The notes below the pieces were generated by a model. The model worked only from the letters and a program-made list of their open reading frames with translations, was not told the origin of the DNA and did not search any database. DNA of 64,000 bases. It comes from Gammaproteobacteria bacterium. Its GTDB lineage: Bacteria > Pseudomonadota > Gammaproteobacteria > Nevskiales > Nevskiaceae. The position numbers were made by a program, and so were the translations under genes. Shown here in pieces: positions 1-10,622 of the stretch (positions are counted from its first letter, which is position 1; each line of letters starts with the position of its first letter). The stretch spans positions 1 to 64,000 of the forward strand of contig JAPLSB010000023.1 of the NCBI GenBank assembly GCA_026398875.1, written 5' to 3'.

Positions 1-1
1 C

Positions 2-967
<966 letters not shown>

Positions 968-1008
968 TCAGGGCCACCTGACCAGCACTGAACGCAACCG
1001 AGCAAGCA

Positions 1009-1428
1009 ATGGCAAGCATCGAAATCGACATCGTTTCCGCCGAAGGCCAGATCCATCACGGTCAGGCGTCGATGGTGTTCGCGCCGGCCGAGATGGGCGA
1101 AGTCGGCATTGCACCGCGCCACGCACCGCTGCTGACTCGGCTGAAGCCGGGTGCAGTTCGCGTCAAGGGCACGGACGGTGTCGAGCAGGCGTTCTTCGTC
1201 GGCGGCGGCATTCTCGAAGTGCAGCCGCATCTGGTGACGGTTCTGGCTGACACCGCGATCCGCGCCAAGGACTGCGACGAGGCACTGGCCAGCGAAGCGA
1301 AGCGCCGCGCCGAAGAAAAGCTGTCGAACGCCAAGTCCGACGTCGATCTCGCCAAGGCACAGGCGGAACTGATGCAGGCGGCAGCGCTGGCCGAGTTCCT
1401 GACCAAGGTCAAGAAGTCGACACGCTGA
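1009..1428 (+). CDS. atpC: ATP synthase F1 subunit epsilon
   Basis: Regulatory epsilon subunit of F1, part of the central rotor stalk that couples proton flow to catalysis and can inhibit ATP hydrolysis. The 139-residue product has the N-terminal beta-sandwich ([20 protein letters not shown], then GELGI-like residues [19 protein letters not shown]). A C-terminal helical hairpin rich in Ala, Lys and Glu follows. Length is normal for the family. It lies directly after atpD and is followed by a strong terminator, so it is the last gene of the atp operon. Confidence 0.97.
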   Translation: MASIEIDIVSAEGQIHHGQASMVFAPAEMGEVGIAPRHAPLLTRLKPGAVRVKGTDGVEQAFFVGGGILEVQPHLVTVLADTAIRAKDCDEALASEAKRRAEEKLSNAKSDVDLAKAQAELMQAAALAEFLTKVKKSTR

Positions 1429-1451
1429 CACGCGTCTGTAGTCGCTGCACC

Positions 1452-1483
1452 GAACGCCGACCTCGTGTCGGCGTTCTTGTTTG
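1452..1483 (+). terminator. Rho-independent terminator of the atp operon
   Basis: A perfect 10-bp stem (GAACGCCGAC at 1452-1461 pairing with 1467-1476) with a 5-base loop is followed by a T-rich tail TTGTTTG. It sits 23 bases after the atpC stop and ends the atp transcript before glmU. Confidence 0.85.
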
Positions 1484-1630
1484 TGGCGGTCTGCCGAGAA
1501 CGACCGCCGGCAAGCGCCGCTTCTGTTCCGCCCGATGGTGACGTCCACGCGTCCGAACGGCCCTCGCCTGTCGCCCGCGATCGTTGATCACGCGCCTTAT
1601 CATTTGTGTCCTCCTGCAGCTGCCGAAACC

Positions 1631-3004
1631 ATGTCCGACCGCGTTCACGCCATCATCCTCGCCGCCGGGCAGGGCACGCGCATGAAAAGCGCGCTGCCGA
1701 AGGTGCTGCACCCGGTCGGCGGCATGCCGATGCTCGGCCACGTGCTCGAGGCGGTCGACGCTGCCGGTATCGGACAGGCGCATCTGGTGCTGGGCCATGG
1801 CGCCGAGCAGGTCCGTGCCTGGCTCGATACCCGTCCGGTCGAGCCGCCGCATTCGGTGATCCAGCAGCAGCAGCTCGGCACCGCGCATGCGGTGTCGCAA
1901 GCGATGCCCGAGGTGCCGGACACCGCACTGGTTGTCGTGCTCTACGGCGATGTGCCACTGATTGCGGCGGCGACGCTGCAGGCGCTGATCGATGCCGCGG
2001 CCGATGGCTTCGCGCTGCTGACGGTCACGCTCGATGAGCCGCGCGGCTACGGCCGCATCCTGCGTGATCCACAGGGTCGGGTCACCGGCATCGTCGAGGA
2101 AAAGGACGCCAGCCCGGAACAGCGTGCGATCCGCGAAGTGAACACCGGCCTGATCGCGGCCCCGGCGCGGCGCCTGCGCCGCTGGTTGAGCCACGTCGGC
2201 AACGACAACGCCAACCGCGAGTACTACCTGACCGACGTCGTCGGCTTGGCCGCCCGCGACGGCGTGGCGATCCGCGCGATCCACGCGGCGTCGCCCGAGG
2301 AAGTCGAAGGCGTCAACGATCCGCTGCAGCTGGCGCGTGCCGAACGCGTCTGCCAGCGCCGCCATGTCGAGCGGCTGCAGCGTGAAGGCCTGTACCTCGC
2401 CGATCCTGCGCGCTTCGATTTGCGCGGCCGGCTCAGCATCGGCCGCGATGTGCGCATCGATGTCGGCTGCGTCATCGAAGGCACGGTCAGCCTTGGCGAC
2501 AACGTGCAGGTCGGTCCGTACTGCGTGCTGCGCAACGTCAACGTCGCAGCCGGTACCCGGATCGAGGCGTACTCGATGCTCGATGACGCCGAGGTTGGCA
2601 CGGGCTGCGTCGTCGGCCCGTATGCGCGGCTGCGGCCGGGCAGCGTGTTGGGCCGTGATGTGCACATCGGCAACTTCGTCGAACTGAAGAAGACCACCGT
2701 CGGCGATGGCTCGAAGGCCAATCATCTGGCCTATCTCGGCGATGCGGTGATCGGCGCGCGGGTCAACGTCGGTGCCGGCGTGATCACCTGCAATTACGAC
2801 GGCGCGCGCAAGTTCACGACGACGATCGGCGACGACGCCTTCATCGGCACCGACAGCCAGCTGGTCGCGCCAGTGACCATCGGCCGCGGCGCCTACATCG
2901 CCGCTGGCTCGACGATCGCCAAGGACGCGCCGGAAGATCAGCTGACCATCAACCGCGCGCGCGACCAGCGTTCGCTGGCGGCCTGGAAGCGGCCCAGGAA
3001 ATAA
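1631..3004 (+). CDS. glmU: Bifunctional UDP-N-acetylglucosamine pyrophosphorylase / glucosamine-1-phosphate N-acetyltransferase
   Basis: Makes UDP-GlcNAc for peptidoglycan and LPS: the C-terminal half acetylates glucosamine-1-phosphate with acetyl-CoA and the N-terminal half adds UMP from UTP. The nucleotidyltransferase signature LAAGQGTRMKS is at residues 10-20. The C-terminal half from about residue 250 is a left-handed beta-helix of hexapeptide repeats with the acetyltransferase motif NHLAYLGDA. The ATG at 1631 gives 457 residues, matching the family. The frame stays open upstream to 1481 but that extension has no GlmU homology, so the shorter start is chosen. About 200 bases with a terminator separate it from atpC. 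Confidence 0.96.
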   Translation: MSDRVHAIILAAGQGTRMKSALPKVLHPVGGMPMLGHVLEAVDAAGIGQAHLVLGHGAEQVRAWLDTRPVEPPHSVIQQQQLGTAHAVSQAMPEVPDTALVVVLYGDVPLIAAATLQALIDAAADGFALLTVTLDEPRGYGRILRDPQGRVTGIVEEKDASPEQRAIREVNTGLIAAPARRLRRWLSHVGNDNANREYYLTDVVGLAARDGVAIRAIHAASPEEVEGVNDPLQLARAERVCQRRHVERLQREGLYLADPARFDLRGRLSIGRDVRIDVGCVIEGTVSLGDNVQVGPYCVLRNVNVAAGTRIEAYSMLDDAEVGTGCVVGPYARLRPGSVLGRDVHIGNFVELKKTTVGDGSKANHLAYLGDAVIGARVNVGAGVITCNYDGARKFTTTIGDDAFIGTDSQLVAPVTIGRGAYIAAGSTIAKDAPEDQLTINRARDQRSLAAWKRPRK

Positions 3005-3018
3005 GCACCGCCAGCGGC

Positions 3019-3519
3019 TCAGCGCGCAGCGCGAGCCGGCGGCAGCCGCACCACGCCGTCGATCGCTACGGCCAGCCCGCGCTGCACCAGCCAGCGCGTC
3101 GCGTCGTCGCTGTCGCCAGCAAACCACGCGGCCGCCGAGCCCAGGATGAAGTGGTAGCCCCAGGCATCCATGTCGGCGAACACCTGCGCGCGTGAGTAGC
3201 CGGTGAGTTCATCGGCGAGCAGGCACTGCAGATAACAGACGGCGTTTTCCTCGGTGTCGGTGCCGCCGGCGTCGGTATGCAGCCCGGCGCGGCGTGCCTC
3301 GTCCATGCACAGCCAGTGACAGGCCTCGTGCAGCGCGGAGTGGACCGGCGTGTCCGGACGTACCAGCAGCCGGTTGCCGATCAGCCCGGCTTCCGGTTCG
3401 CCCCAGTAGCTGCCGGGAATCGCCGCGTTCTCGCCGAGCCAGACCACGTCCAAACCGGACGGCGCCAGCAGTGTTTCCAGCGCAGCGGCAGGCAAGGCAT
3501 CGCAGCGGGTGACGGTCAT
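3019..3519 (-). CDS. Small HExxH-motif protein, putative zinc peptidase-like
   Basis: A 166-residue protein with HEACHWLCMDE at residues 64-74, an HExxH zinc-binding motif. Glutamates at 90-91 (TDTEEN) lie about 23 residues downstream and could be the third ligand, as in gluzincins; this is inference. No signal peptide or membrane segment is seen, so it is probably cytoplasmic. The start is the ATG at 3519; the frame stays open further upstream but the added residues are Pro/Arg/Ala-rich and lie in the leader of the divergent acylase gene. It converges on glmU with a 14-base gap. No named family is recognised with confidence. Confidence 0.7.
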   Translation of the reverse strand: MTVTRCDALPAAALETLLAPSGLDVVWLGENAAIPGSYWGEPEAGLIGNRLLVRPDTPVHSALHEACHWLCMDEARRAGLHTDAGGTDTEENAVCYLQCLLADELTGYSRAQVFADMDAWGYHFILGSAAAWFAGDSDDATRWLVQRGLAVAIDGVVRLPPARAAR

Positions 3520-3683
3520 CGTGAAGCGCGCAGGGACGGGTGGCGGAGGGTAAGCGCGGGTCGACAATGGAGCAATCATTGCCAATCCCGGCGCACCGAT
3601 TCCGGCCCCGGCATCGGCTACATTCCTCGAACAAATATCGGCAGGGCCGCCCATGTCGCGGCCCGCCTTCGAGGAGCGCTCAG

Positions 3684-6600
3684 ATGACCCCGTCGAACCC
3701 GCTGCGCCGTCGCGCAAGCCGTGCCCTGCTGTTTGCCATCAGCCTGTCGCTCGCCGCCTGCGGAGGCAGCGGCAACCCGGACAGCGGCGGTTCGACCTCC
3801 GGCGGTGGCAGCAGCGGCGGCAATGGCCAGCAGCCGGGGCCGGACCTGTTCCTGAACGTGCTGCCGCCCGGCTCGAACGGAAATTCGGCCGGCGGGCTGG
3901 GGCTGCCGGTCGAAGGACTGCCGGTGCTGCGCTACCCGGACAACTTCGTCGACCAGCTGTCGCTGTACGGCAACCTGAGCTATGCGCGGCCGGGCCTGCA
4001 GGCCACGCCGTGCAACCCGCCGCTGGCGATCGATAGCCATGCAGCGGCATCGAATCTCGCCTGCAACTACTTCAAGGCCGAAGGGCTGGAGCCGGTCGAC
4101 GGCACGGTGGTGTCGACCGTGAACCTCACGGCGCCGACCGGTGGCAACGTGACCTTGCGCCGCGACCGCTGGGGCGTGCCGTTCATCACTGGCGACACCC
4201 GACAGGCCGCGATGTACGGCTTCGGCTACGCCTCCGCTCAGGACCGGCTATGGCTGCACGACGTGCTGCGCTCGATCGGCCGCGGCACGTTTTCCGAGTT
4301 CCTCGGCCCGGCCGCCGATACCTTCGACTTCGACGGCAACATCGCCGTCGTCGCCGGCTATACCGAGGACGAGCTGAGCGCGATGGTCGAACTGGCGCGG
4401 ACGCGCTTCGGCGCGCTTGGCGAGCTGGCGATCGCCGATCTCGACAGCATGGTCGCCGGCATCAACGCCTATATCGCGACACTGAGCGGCCCGGCGCTGC
4501 TGCAGCGCCCGCCGGAGTACGTGAGCCTGCGGCTGCCGGGCCTCGGCGACGGCGTGCTGCCGTTCCCGCCACGGCCGTGGACGCGCAACGACATCGTCGC
4601 CTCGGCGATCCTGATCCAGTCGATCTTCGCGGTCGGTGGCGGCAACGAATCCACGTCCGAACTGCTGCTGCAGCGGCTCGATCCTGCGTTCACCGCCGGT
4701 GCCACGACGATCCCGCGCGCCGCCTGCGAGTTCTGGCGCGACGTCCGCCACGCCAGCGATCCCGACGCTCACCGCACGATCGCGGCGAACTTCGCGACGC
4801 AGTTTCCGGGCTCGGTCAACGAAGCCTGTCCGCAGGCGCTGCCGGCCGGGGCCGCGATCTGGGATGTCGGCAGCGTGCAGCCGCGCGTGGTGCTGACCTC
4901 CGGCAACGAGCCGATCGCCAACCCGGCGCTGCCGCTGCCGTTCCCGGTTGCCGAGCCGGTGCTGACGCCGCTCGACCGGCTGCGGATGATCCCGGCGCTG
5001 TTTGGCGCAGCACCGACACGCACGGCCGGCGTGGCGGTCGTACCGTTCCGTGCCGATCTGCCGAAGCCGGTGCCGCGCACCGTGTTCGCCGATCTGTCGC
5101 CCGGCAAGGCGGCGCGGCTGGCGCTGGCGGCGGCCGGCATTCCGCTGCCGGAGCGCATGTCGAACTTCATCGCCGTCAATGGCAGCGAAACCGCCAGCGG
5201 CCACCCGATCGCGGTGATGGGGCCGCAGGCCAGCTACTTCGTGCCGCAGCTGCTGTGGGAAGTGTCGATCCAGTCCAACGGCGGCACGCCGCAGGACTTC
5301 GCTGGCCGCGGCATCGTGTTCGCCGATCTGCCGTACATCAACATCGGCCGCGGCGTCGATTTCGCATGGAGCGCGACTTCCGGTGCGTCGGATCTGATCG
5401 ATACCCGCGTCTCGCGGATGTGCAATGTCGATGGCAGTGCGGCGTCGCGCGATGACGCCGACGGCGACGGCTTCCCGGATGCCGACGGCTACTTCTACGA
5501 CCGCGGCGACGGTGCCGGCATGGTCTGCCGCCGCTTCCTGAAGCGCGTCGATGAGTGGCGCGCGCGGCCGACCGTCGCCAGCCTTGCGCTCGGTGGGCCG
5601 CTGCTGCCGCAGGACGTGCGCCGCTTCGTGCTGCGCACCCATTACGGCCCGGTGTTCGCGACCGCCACCGTCAACGGCGAACCGGTGGTGATCAGCCAGC
5701 AGCGCAGCACCTTCTTCGACGAGATCGGCACGATCGCACCGTTCGCGCTGGCCTCGACCCGCGTGGTTCGTGACGCGACCAGCTTCCAGCAGCTGTTCAA
5801 CGGCGTCACCGGCAGCTTCAACTGGCTGTACGTCGACAAGGACGATGTCGGCTACATCCACTCGGGCCTGTATCCGCAGCGCGCGGCTGACGCCCACCCG
5901 GAGCTGCCGGTCTGGGGCGATGGCCGCTTCGAGTGGGCCAGCCACCGTAGCCTGCCGGCCGACTACTTCACGCGCTTCGAATCCGGCGAGGCCTATTCGA
6001 CCAGCCGCTCGGTGCCGGTCGTGCGCGGCAGCGGCGATCCGCTGCAGGGCTTCTTCGAATGGCCGGATTTCATGTCGTTCGCCGCACACCCGAACGCGAT
6101 CAATCCGCCGGGTGGGTTGATCACCAGCTGGAACAACTCGCCGGCCGGCGGCTGGTGGGCTGCCGACTTCGATGGTAGCTACGGCCCGACGCATCGCGTC
6201 GATCTGCTGGCCGAACGCCTGAAAGCGTTCCAGGCCAGCGGCCGCCGTTTCGATTTCGCCAACATGGTCGAGATCATGGGCGACGCCGCCTATGCCGATC
6301 TCCGCGGTCAGGAACTGCTGCCGGAACTGCTGGCGCTGATGCAGAGCGGCCCGCTGAACGACAGCCAGCAGCGCGTCGTCACGCTGATGCAAGGCTGGCT
6401 GAACGCTCAGGACTCGCGTGACTGGATCGGTCCGCAGCGCGATGGCAGCCGCTATCCGCTGGCGCTCGGGGCTCTTCGTCGTGACCGCAACATCGACGGC
6501 CTGTACGACGCACGGCCGGCCGTCGTGCTGATGGATGCCTGGTACCCGTACCTGATCGACACGGTGCTGCCGCAGCTCGTCGCTCACGACGGCTTCGTTG

Positions 6601-7010
6601 CCCAGGGCCGCTACGACGCGCCGCGCTCGCAGGGTTCGGCGTACATCTCCGGCTGGTACGAGCACATGAAGCGCGTGCTCGACACCACGCTCGGCGTGCC
6701 CGGCACGACGCCGTACCGGCAGCTCGCCTGCGCCGGTGGCGGTGATCGCGCGGCTTGCCGCACGGCGGTGCTGAGCGCACTCGATTCCGCGCTCGCGCGG
6801 CTCGGCGGCATCGACAATCAGGCCAACTGGGATGGCACGACGCTCGGCGTCTACAGTGCGGTCAGCAGCGATCCGGCCGCCGACCAGACAGTCGAGGACT
6901 ACGACGCGACGCGCCACATCGGGCTGAGCCTGCTGCCGGTGCCGGCGATCCGCTGGATCAACCGGCCGACGTTCCAGCAGGTGGTGGAGATCCGCAACCG
7001 GCGTCAGTGA
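3684..7010 (+). CDS. Penicillin acylase (Ntn-hydrolase S45) family lipoprotein
   Basis: Member of the self-processing penicillin/acyl-homoserine-lactone acylase family, which hydrolyses amide bonds with an N-terminal Ser freed by autocleavage. The start at 3684 gives 1108 residues with a lipoprotein signal (lipobox LAAC, Cys26), followed by a Gly/Ser-rich linker. The alpha-chain motif DRWGVPFITGDTRQAAMYGFGY lies near residues 158-180. The likely nucleophile is Ser493, in MSNFIAVNGSETASG followed by an MGPQ motif typical of the beta-chain start. A Ca-type Asp/Gly-rich stretch (DDADGDGFPDADGYF) lies near residue 592. It is longer than usual members (about 750-850 residues). The substrate cannot be told from sequence. 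Confidence 0.88.
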   Translation: MTPSNPLRRRASRALLFAISLSLAACGGSGNPDSGGSTSGGGSSGGNGQQPGPDLFLNVLPPGSNGNSAGGLGLPVEGLPVLRYPDNFVDQLSLYGNLSYARPGLQATPCNPPLAIDSHAAASNLACNYFKAEGLEPVDGTVVSTVNLTAPTGGNVTLRRDRWGVPFITGDTRQAAMYGFGYASAQDRLWLHDVLRSIGRGTFSEFLGPAADTFDFDGNIAVVAGYTEDELSAMVELARTRFGALGELAIADLDSMVAGINAYIATLSGPALLQRPPEYVSLRLPGLGDGVLPFPPRPWTRNDIVASAILIQSIFAVGGGNESTSELLLQRLDPAFTAGATTIPRAACEFWRDVRHASDPDAHRTIAANFATQFPGSVNEACPQALPAGAAIWDVGSVQPRVVLTSGNEPIANPALPLPFPVAEPVLTPLDRLRMIPALFGAAPTRTAGVAVVPFRADLPKPVPRTVFADLSPGKAARLALAAAGIPLPERMSNFIAVNGSETASGHPIAVMGPQASYFVPQLLWEVSIQSNGGTPQDFAGRGIVFADLPYINIGRGVDFAWSATSGASDLIDTRVSRMCNVDGSAASRDDADGDGFPDADGYFYDRGDGAGMVCRRFLKRVDEWRARPTVASLALGGPLLPQDVRRFVLRTHYGPVFATATVNGEPVVISQQRSTFFDEIGTIAPFALASTRVVRDATSFQQLFNGVTGSFNWLYVDKDDVGYIHSGLYPQRAADAHPELPVWGDGRFEWASHRSLPADYFTRFESGEAYSTSRSVPVVRGSGDPLQGFFEWPDFMSFAAHPNAINPPGGLITSWNNSPAGGWWAADFDGSYGPTHRVDLLAERLKAFQASGRRFDFANMVEIMGDAAYADLRGQELLPELLALMQSGPLNDSQQRVVTLMQGWLNAQDSRDWIGPQRDGSRYPLALGALRRDRNIDGLYDARPAVVLMDAWYPYLIDTVLPQLVAHDGFVAQGRYDAPRSQGSAYISGWYEHMKRVLDTTLGVPGTTPYRQLACAGGGDRAACRTAVLSALDSALARLGGIDNQANWDGTTLGVYSAVSSDPAADQTVEDYDATRHIGLSLLPVPAIRWINRPTFQQVVEIRNRRQ

Positions 7011-7035
7011 TCGGCCTGCGCGACTTCGACCGGCG

Positions 7036-7443
7036 TTACCAGCAGGTGCCGGTCGCTGCCTCGCTGCCATCGAGCGCGGCCCGCACGCCGAGGCTGTTCA
7101 GGGTCAGCGCCGCGCAGGCACTGTCGCTGGCCTGCACGCCGCGGACATCGGCGCGCAGCGTGTAGCTGCCGGGTTCGACGGATGCCGTGATCGTGTAGTA
7201 GCCCTGCGTGCTGACGAACGACGCGGTGACCGGGCAGGCCGGATCGTCATAGCGACCGAACTGCGTCTGGCAGCGCTCCAGCATCTGCGCGGTTTCGGTC
7301 AGCGCCACCCGGGCATCGCTGCGCCGGGACTTGCGGACGCTGCTCTGGTAGCTCGGCAAGGCGATCGCAGCGAGGATGCCGACGATCACCAGCACCACCA
7401 TCATCTCGGCCAGCGTGAAGCCGTTCGTGTGGCGTCGGTTCAT
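7036..7443 (-). CDS. pilE: Type IV pilin-like protein, PilE type
   Basis: Minor pilin of the type IV pilus; 135 residues. The class III prepilin signal is GFTLAEMMVVLVIVGILAAI, with cleavage after Gly8 and Glu at mature position +5, followed by the conserved hydrophobic helix and LPSYQ. C-terminal cysteines (ACP... and GTCW) suggest a D-region disulfide. The ATG at 7443 overlaps the pilY1 TGA by ATGA, which supports this start over a GTG 15 bases upstream. It is last in the leftward fimT-pilV-pilW-pilX-pilY1-pilE operon and is processed by PilD, which is not in the window. Confidence 0.92.
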   Translation of the reverse strand: MNRRHTNGFTLAEMMVVLVIVGILAAIALPSYQSSVRKSRRSDARVALTETAQMLERCQTQFGRYDDPACPVTASFVSTQGYYTITASVEPGSYTLRADVRGVQASDSACAALTLNSLGVRAALDGSEAATGTCW

Positions 7444-10400
7444 CGCATCTGTCTCCACGACAGGCGGCCACCCGGCTCGACACCGGGCGGCGGTTCAAGG
7501 GTGGTGTCGATGCCGCCGGTGGTGCCGGACGCCAGCTTCACCTCGAAGGCCCCGGCCGCGATGATCGCCGGCGTCTTGATGATGCCTTCCTTGGACTGCC
7601 GGCCGCTGACCACGTAGCTGACGCCGCCGATCACCACTTCGTCCTCGCTGTTGAAGGCGGTATCGCGGTTCAGGTCGAACGGCGTGGTCACGCGCCGCGA
7701 ACCGGTCACCGCGTCGATCTCCATCAGGAAGCTGTCGCCGCCGAAGCCGCAGGCGGCGGTGTTCGGAATCAGCGTCGTGAAGATGATCGAGCCGCCGCGC
7801 AAGATCGGCGTCGACACCTGACGCTCGCCGGACGACGGCAGATCCAGATACCAGCCGAGATCGCCGGTGCCGCGCGCATTGTTGCTGGTCACTCGGACGC
7901 GCTCGGTGCGGCTGCCGAAATCCTGCTGCAGTTCGGCGATCACCGTCTGCTGCAGCAGGCTGTTGCGGCCGGTCGGGCGGGTGCTGCCGTCGTCGCGGTC
8001 GACGATTGCGTAGAACGTGTTGCCGATCGTGCCGGCCGTGTTGTCGCTGGCCGCGAAGTACGAGCCGGTGCCGAAATAGATCATGTAGCCGCCGTCCGGC
8101 GCGATGCCGACTTCCGGCCGCGCAGTGATCGGCTGGCGGTTGCCGGTGGTGCAGGTCGCTGCACTGCAGGCGGTGAACAGCGGCTGCGGCGAGGCCACGG
8201 TGCCGAAGTCGAACGCCCAGTTCGCGGCATTGCTGTCGCGGACATCGATCTTCCACAGGTTGCCCTTGAGATCCCCGGCGTAGATCAGGTCGGTGATCCG
8301 GTCGCCATCGACATCGACCGGGATCGGTGTGGACATGCCGTTGTCGCCGGCAACCAGGGTGTCGAACTTGCGGATGATCGCGCCGTCGTCGAGATCGACG
8401 ACGTACAGCACTGCCTTGCCGGCAGTGGAGTTGTAGCCGTTGCCGATCAGCGCGACCCACTGGCCATTGGCCATCCGCGCGATCGACGCCTGCGGGTACG
8501 AGAAACCGACATCGGCATCGCTGCTCGGCGTGAACTCCCACAGCACGTTGTCGGTGTCGAAATCCTCCGGGTCGGTGACATCGAGCGCGAACACCGCGCG
8601 GCCGCCGCCGCCGAGCGTGCCGAGCAGCACCGTCTTCCAGCTGCCGTCGACACGTGCATCGAGCACCCGCACCGAGCCATCGACCAGATAGCGATGGTTG
8701 GCGTTGTAGGTCTGCGCGGTCAGCTGGCTGAGGCTACCGAACACCGCGTTCGGCACGTAGGCCAGCAGCTCGTCGCCATTGCTGGCCTTGAAGCCGTGCA
8801 GCATGCCGTCGTTGGCGCCGACGTAAAGCATTGGCGGCCGGCTGCTGTAGTCCGAACTGGCGCGAAACGCGGTGTAGCTGCTGCCTTCAGTCCCCGGCAG
8901 GCGGCCGAAGCCGTAGTCCTGCGTGCCGGCGAAGGCCGGATCGGAATTGACGATGTCGCCCAGCACCGTGGTGGCGCTGCGCTTGCGGAAGTTGCTGGCG
9001 GCTTCGCCTTCGTTGCTGCGATCGCCCCTGAGCCAGGCCAGTCGCGCGGTGCCGAGATTGTCGGTCACGCCGCTGCCGTCCCGGTTCAGCGCAGCGGTCT
9101 GCGTGCTGTTGAGCTGCGACCACGTGAAGCTGCGCCCGCGGCTGCGCGACGCGAGCGTCGGGTCGTAGGTCAGGATGTTGCGGCTGCTCGGTGCCGGGAT
9201 GCGGTTGGCGGCGTCCCACAGCGGTGCGCCAACGGTACCGTCGAGGTTCACTGGCAGCGCCAGCAGCTGGCCACTCCAGTCGCCGGTCGCGAAACGCGCC
9301 TGATAGATCGATGTGTCGGCAGTCAGTCGCGTCGAGTTGGTGGCGATCGAAGCGGCGGCGCTGGTCCGCGATGCGATGTCGTTCAGCGCGGCCTGCAGCG
9401 CGCTTTGCAGCTGCGTGGCGTTGTTGGCGGTGTACGACTTGCCGAGCCCGTACTCGGCGGCGTCCTGCAGCATCTGGGTGTTGATCGCCAGCCCGACCGA
9501 ATAGGTCTGGATGCGCTGGATCTTGAACGTCGCGTCCTCGTAACTGGTGCCAGTAAGGTCATTGCCGGACTTCTTCAGATCGGTGTCGTAGCCGAACTTG
9601 GCGAGGTCGTCGAGATACAGCGACCAGGCTTCCATCGCTTCGCTGGTGCCGCTCTGACCGCGGAAGCCATCGGAGTAACGCGGGAAGAACGGGTAGGTGC
9701 CGGCGGTCGTCGACGGCGTCTTGGCGTCCCAGTTCGGCAGCGCGAAAAAGTTGTTGGCGAGGTCGTCCGGGTCGTTGGTCGGGAACGTCGAGTCATAGGT
9801 CGGGAAGCCATCGGTGACCACGATCACGAAGTTCTTCTGGCAGCGGTACTGCACCGGACTGCTGTAGCTCGTGTTGCTGTTGTACGCGGAGCTCAGGCCC
9901 CGGAAGTAGCGGGTGACTTCGTAGAAGGTTTCGGCGAGCGGTGTGTTGCTGTCGGCATTCAGGCCGCTGATCGCGTTGGTGATCGTCGTCTGCGTGCTGC
10001 CGCAGGCCGCAACTACTCGGCCGCCGGGGCCCTGATCGCCGCCGGAGATCGGCGCATTGAAGCGGGCCAGACCCCAGCGCAAGCTCGGATTGGCGGTGAC
10101 GATGTTGGTGGCCACGGTCTTCGCTGCCGACAGTCGCGTGACGGTCGGGATCGTGCCGGTGGTCAGGTTGGTGTTGGTCGCGTAGGTCTGGAACAGGTAG
10201 TTCAGGTAGTTGCCGGTGTAGCGCGTGCTGTTGCCTTCCGGCGTCGGCAGCAGCAGGCACTTGGTGGTGCCGCCGCCGTTCAGGCGGCCGGCGCGGCGGC
10301 CGTTCGAGCAGCTGCCGGCCTCGATCAGGTCCATGCCGACATTGCCGTCGGTCGGCAGCCAGCAGCGCGTGCTGTTGTTGTTGCCGCAGGCGCGCGGGCT

Positions 10401-10598
10401 CCAGTCCGGATAGGTCGTCGACGGGTCGAAGGCGTCGGCCCAGGTCATGTTCAGCGTGCTGCCCGAGTTGTCGAACAGCAGCATCACGTTCGGCGCCACC
10501 GAGGTCGACAGGAACAGCGGCTGGTTCGACTGCGGGATCGCGGCCTGCGCGCCGCCGGCCGCGAGGCTGAGAACGACAAGGCCAGTGATGATGCGCAT
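7440..10598 (-). CDS. pilY1: Type IV pilus tip adhesin / assembly protein PilY1
   Basis: Large secreted protein (1052 residues) that acts with minor pilins to start pilus assembly and as a surface or mechanosensing adhesin. It has a Sec signal peptide (MRIITGLVVLSLAAGGAQA) and a von Willebrand A-like N-terminal half with MIDAS motif DNSGS at residues 43-47. The C-terminal PilY1 beta-propeller contains DVDGDRITDLIYAGD, the calcium-binding type loop, and a second Asp-rich loop (DLNRDTAFNSEDE). It lies between pilX and pilE in the operon, 24 bases after the pilX stop. A plus-strand frame of over 900 codons overlaps it and is a GC shadow. Confidence 0.95.
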   Translation of the reverse strand: MRIITGLVVLSLAAGGAQAAIPQSNQPLFLSTSVAPNVMLLFDNSGSTLNMTWADAFDPSTTYPDWSPRACGNNNSTRCWLPTDGNVGMDLIEAGSCSNGRRAGRLNGGGTTKCLLLPTPEGNSTRYTGNYLNYLFQTYATNTNLTTGTIPTVTRLSAAKTVATNIVTANPSLRWGLARFNAPISGGDQGPGGRVVAACGSTQTTITNAISGLNADSNTPLAETFYEVTRYFRGLSSAYNSNTSYSSPVQYRCQKNFVIVVTDGFPTYDSTFPTNDPDDLANNFFALPNWDAKTPSTTAGTYPFFPRYSDGFRGQSGTSEAMEAWSLYLDDLAKFGYDTDLKKSGNDLTGTSYEDATFKIQRIQTYSVGLAINTQMLQDAAEYGLGKSYTANNATQLQSALQAALNDIASRTSAAASIATNSTRLTADTSIYQARFATGDWSGQLLALPVNLDGTVGAPLWDAANRIPAPSSRNILTYDPTLASRSRGRSFTWSQLNSTQTAALNRDGSGVTDNLGTARLAWLRGDRSNEGEAASNFRKRSATTVLGDIVNSDPAFAGTQDYGFGRLPGTEGSSYTAFRASSDYSSRPPMLYVGANDGMLHGFKASNGDELLAYVPNAVFGSLSQLTAQTYNANHRYLVDGSVRVLDARVDGSWKTVLLGTLGGGGRAVFALDVTDPEDFDTDNVLWEFTPSSDADVGFSYPQASIARMANGQWVALIGNGYNSTAGKAVLYVVDLDDGAIIRKFDTLVAGDNGMSTPIPVDVDGDRITDLIYAGDLKGNLWKIDVRDSNAANWAFDFGTVASPQPLFTACSAATCTTGNRQPITARPEVGIAPDGGYMIYFGTGSYFAASDNTAGTIGNTFYAIVDRDDGSTRPTGRNSLLQQTVIAELQQDFGSRTERVRVTSNNARGTGDLGWYLDLPSSGERQVSTPILRGGSIIFTTLIPNTAACGFGGDSFLMEIDAVTGSRRVTTPFDLNRDTAFNSEDEVVIGGVSYVVSGRQSKEGIIKTPAIIAAGAFEVKLASGTTGGIDTTLEPPPGVEPGGRLSWRQMR

Positions 10599-10622
10599 GG
10601 GCGTCTTCCGGGCGAGGCGCGA

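Noticed and set aside
1409..3127. Minus-strand open frame of 572 codons opposite glmU
   Set aside because: Antisense to a clear essential gene; no domain and biased composition.
4248..7070. Minus-strand open frame of 940 codons opposite the penicillin acylase gene
   Set aside because: Antisense shadow with low-complexity Arg/Ala/Gln content and no motif.
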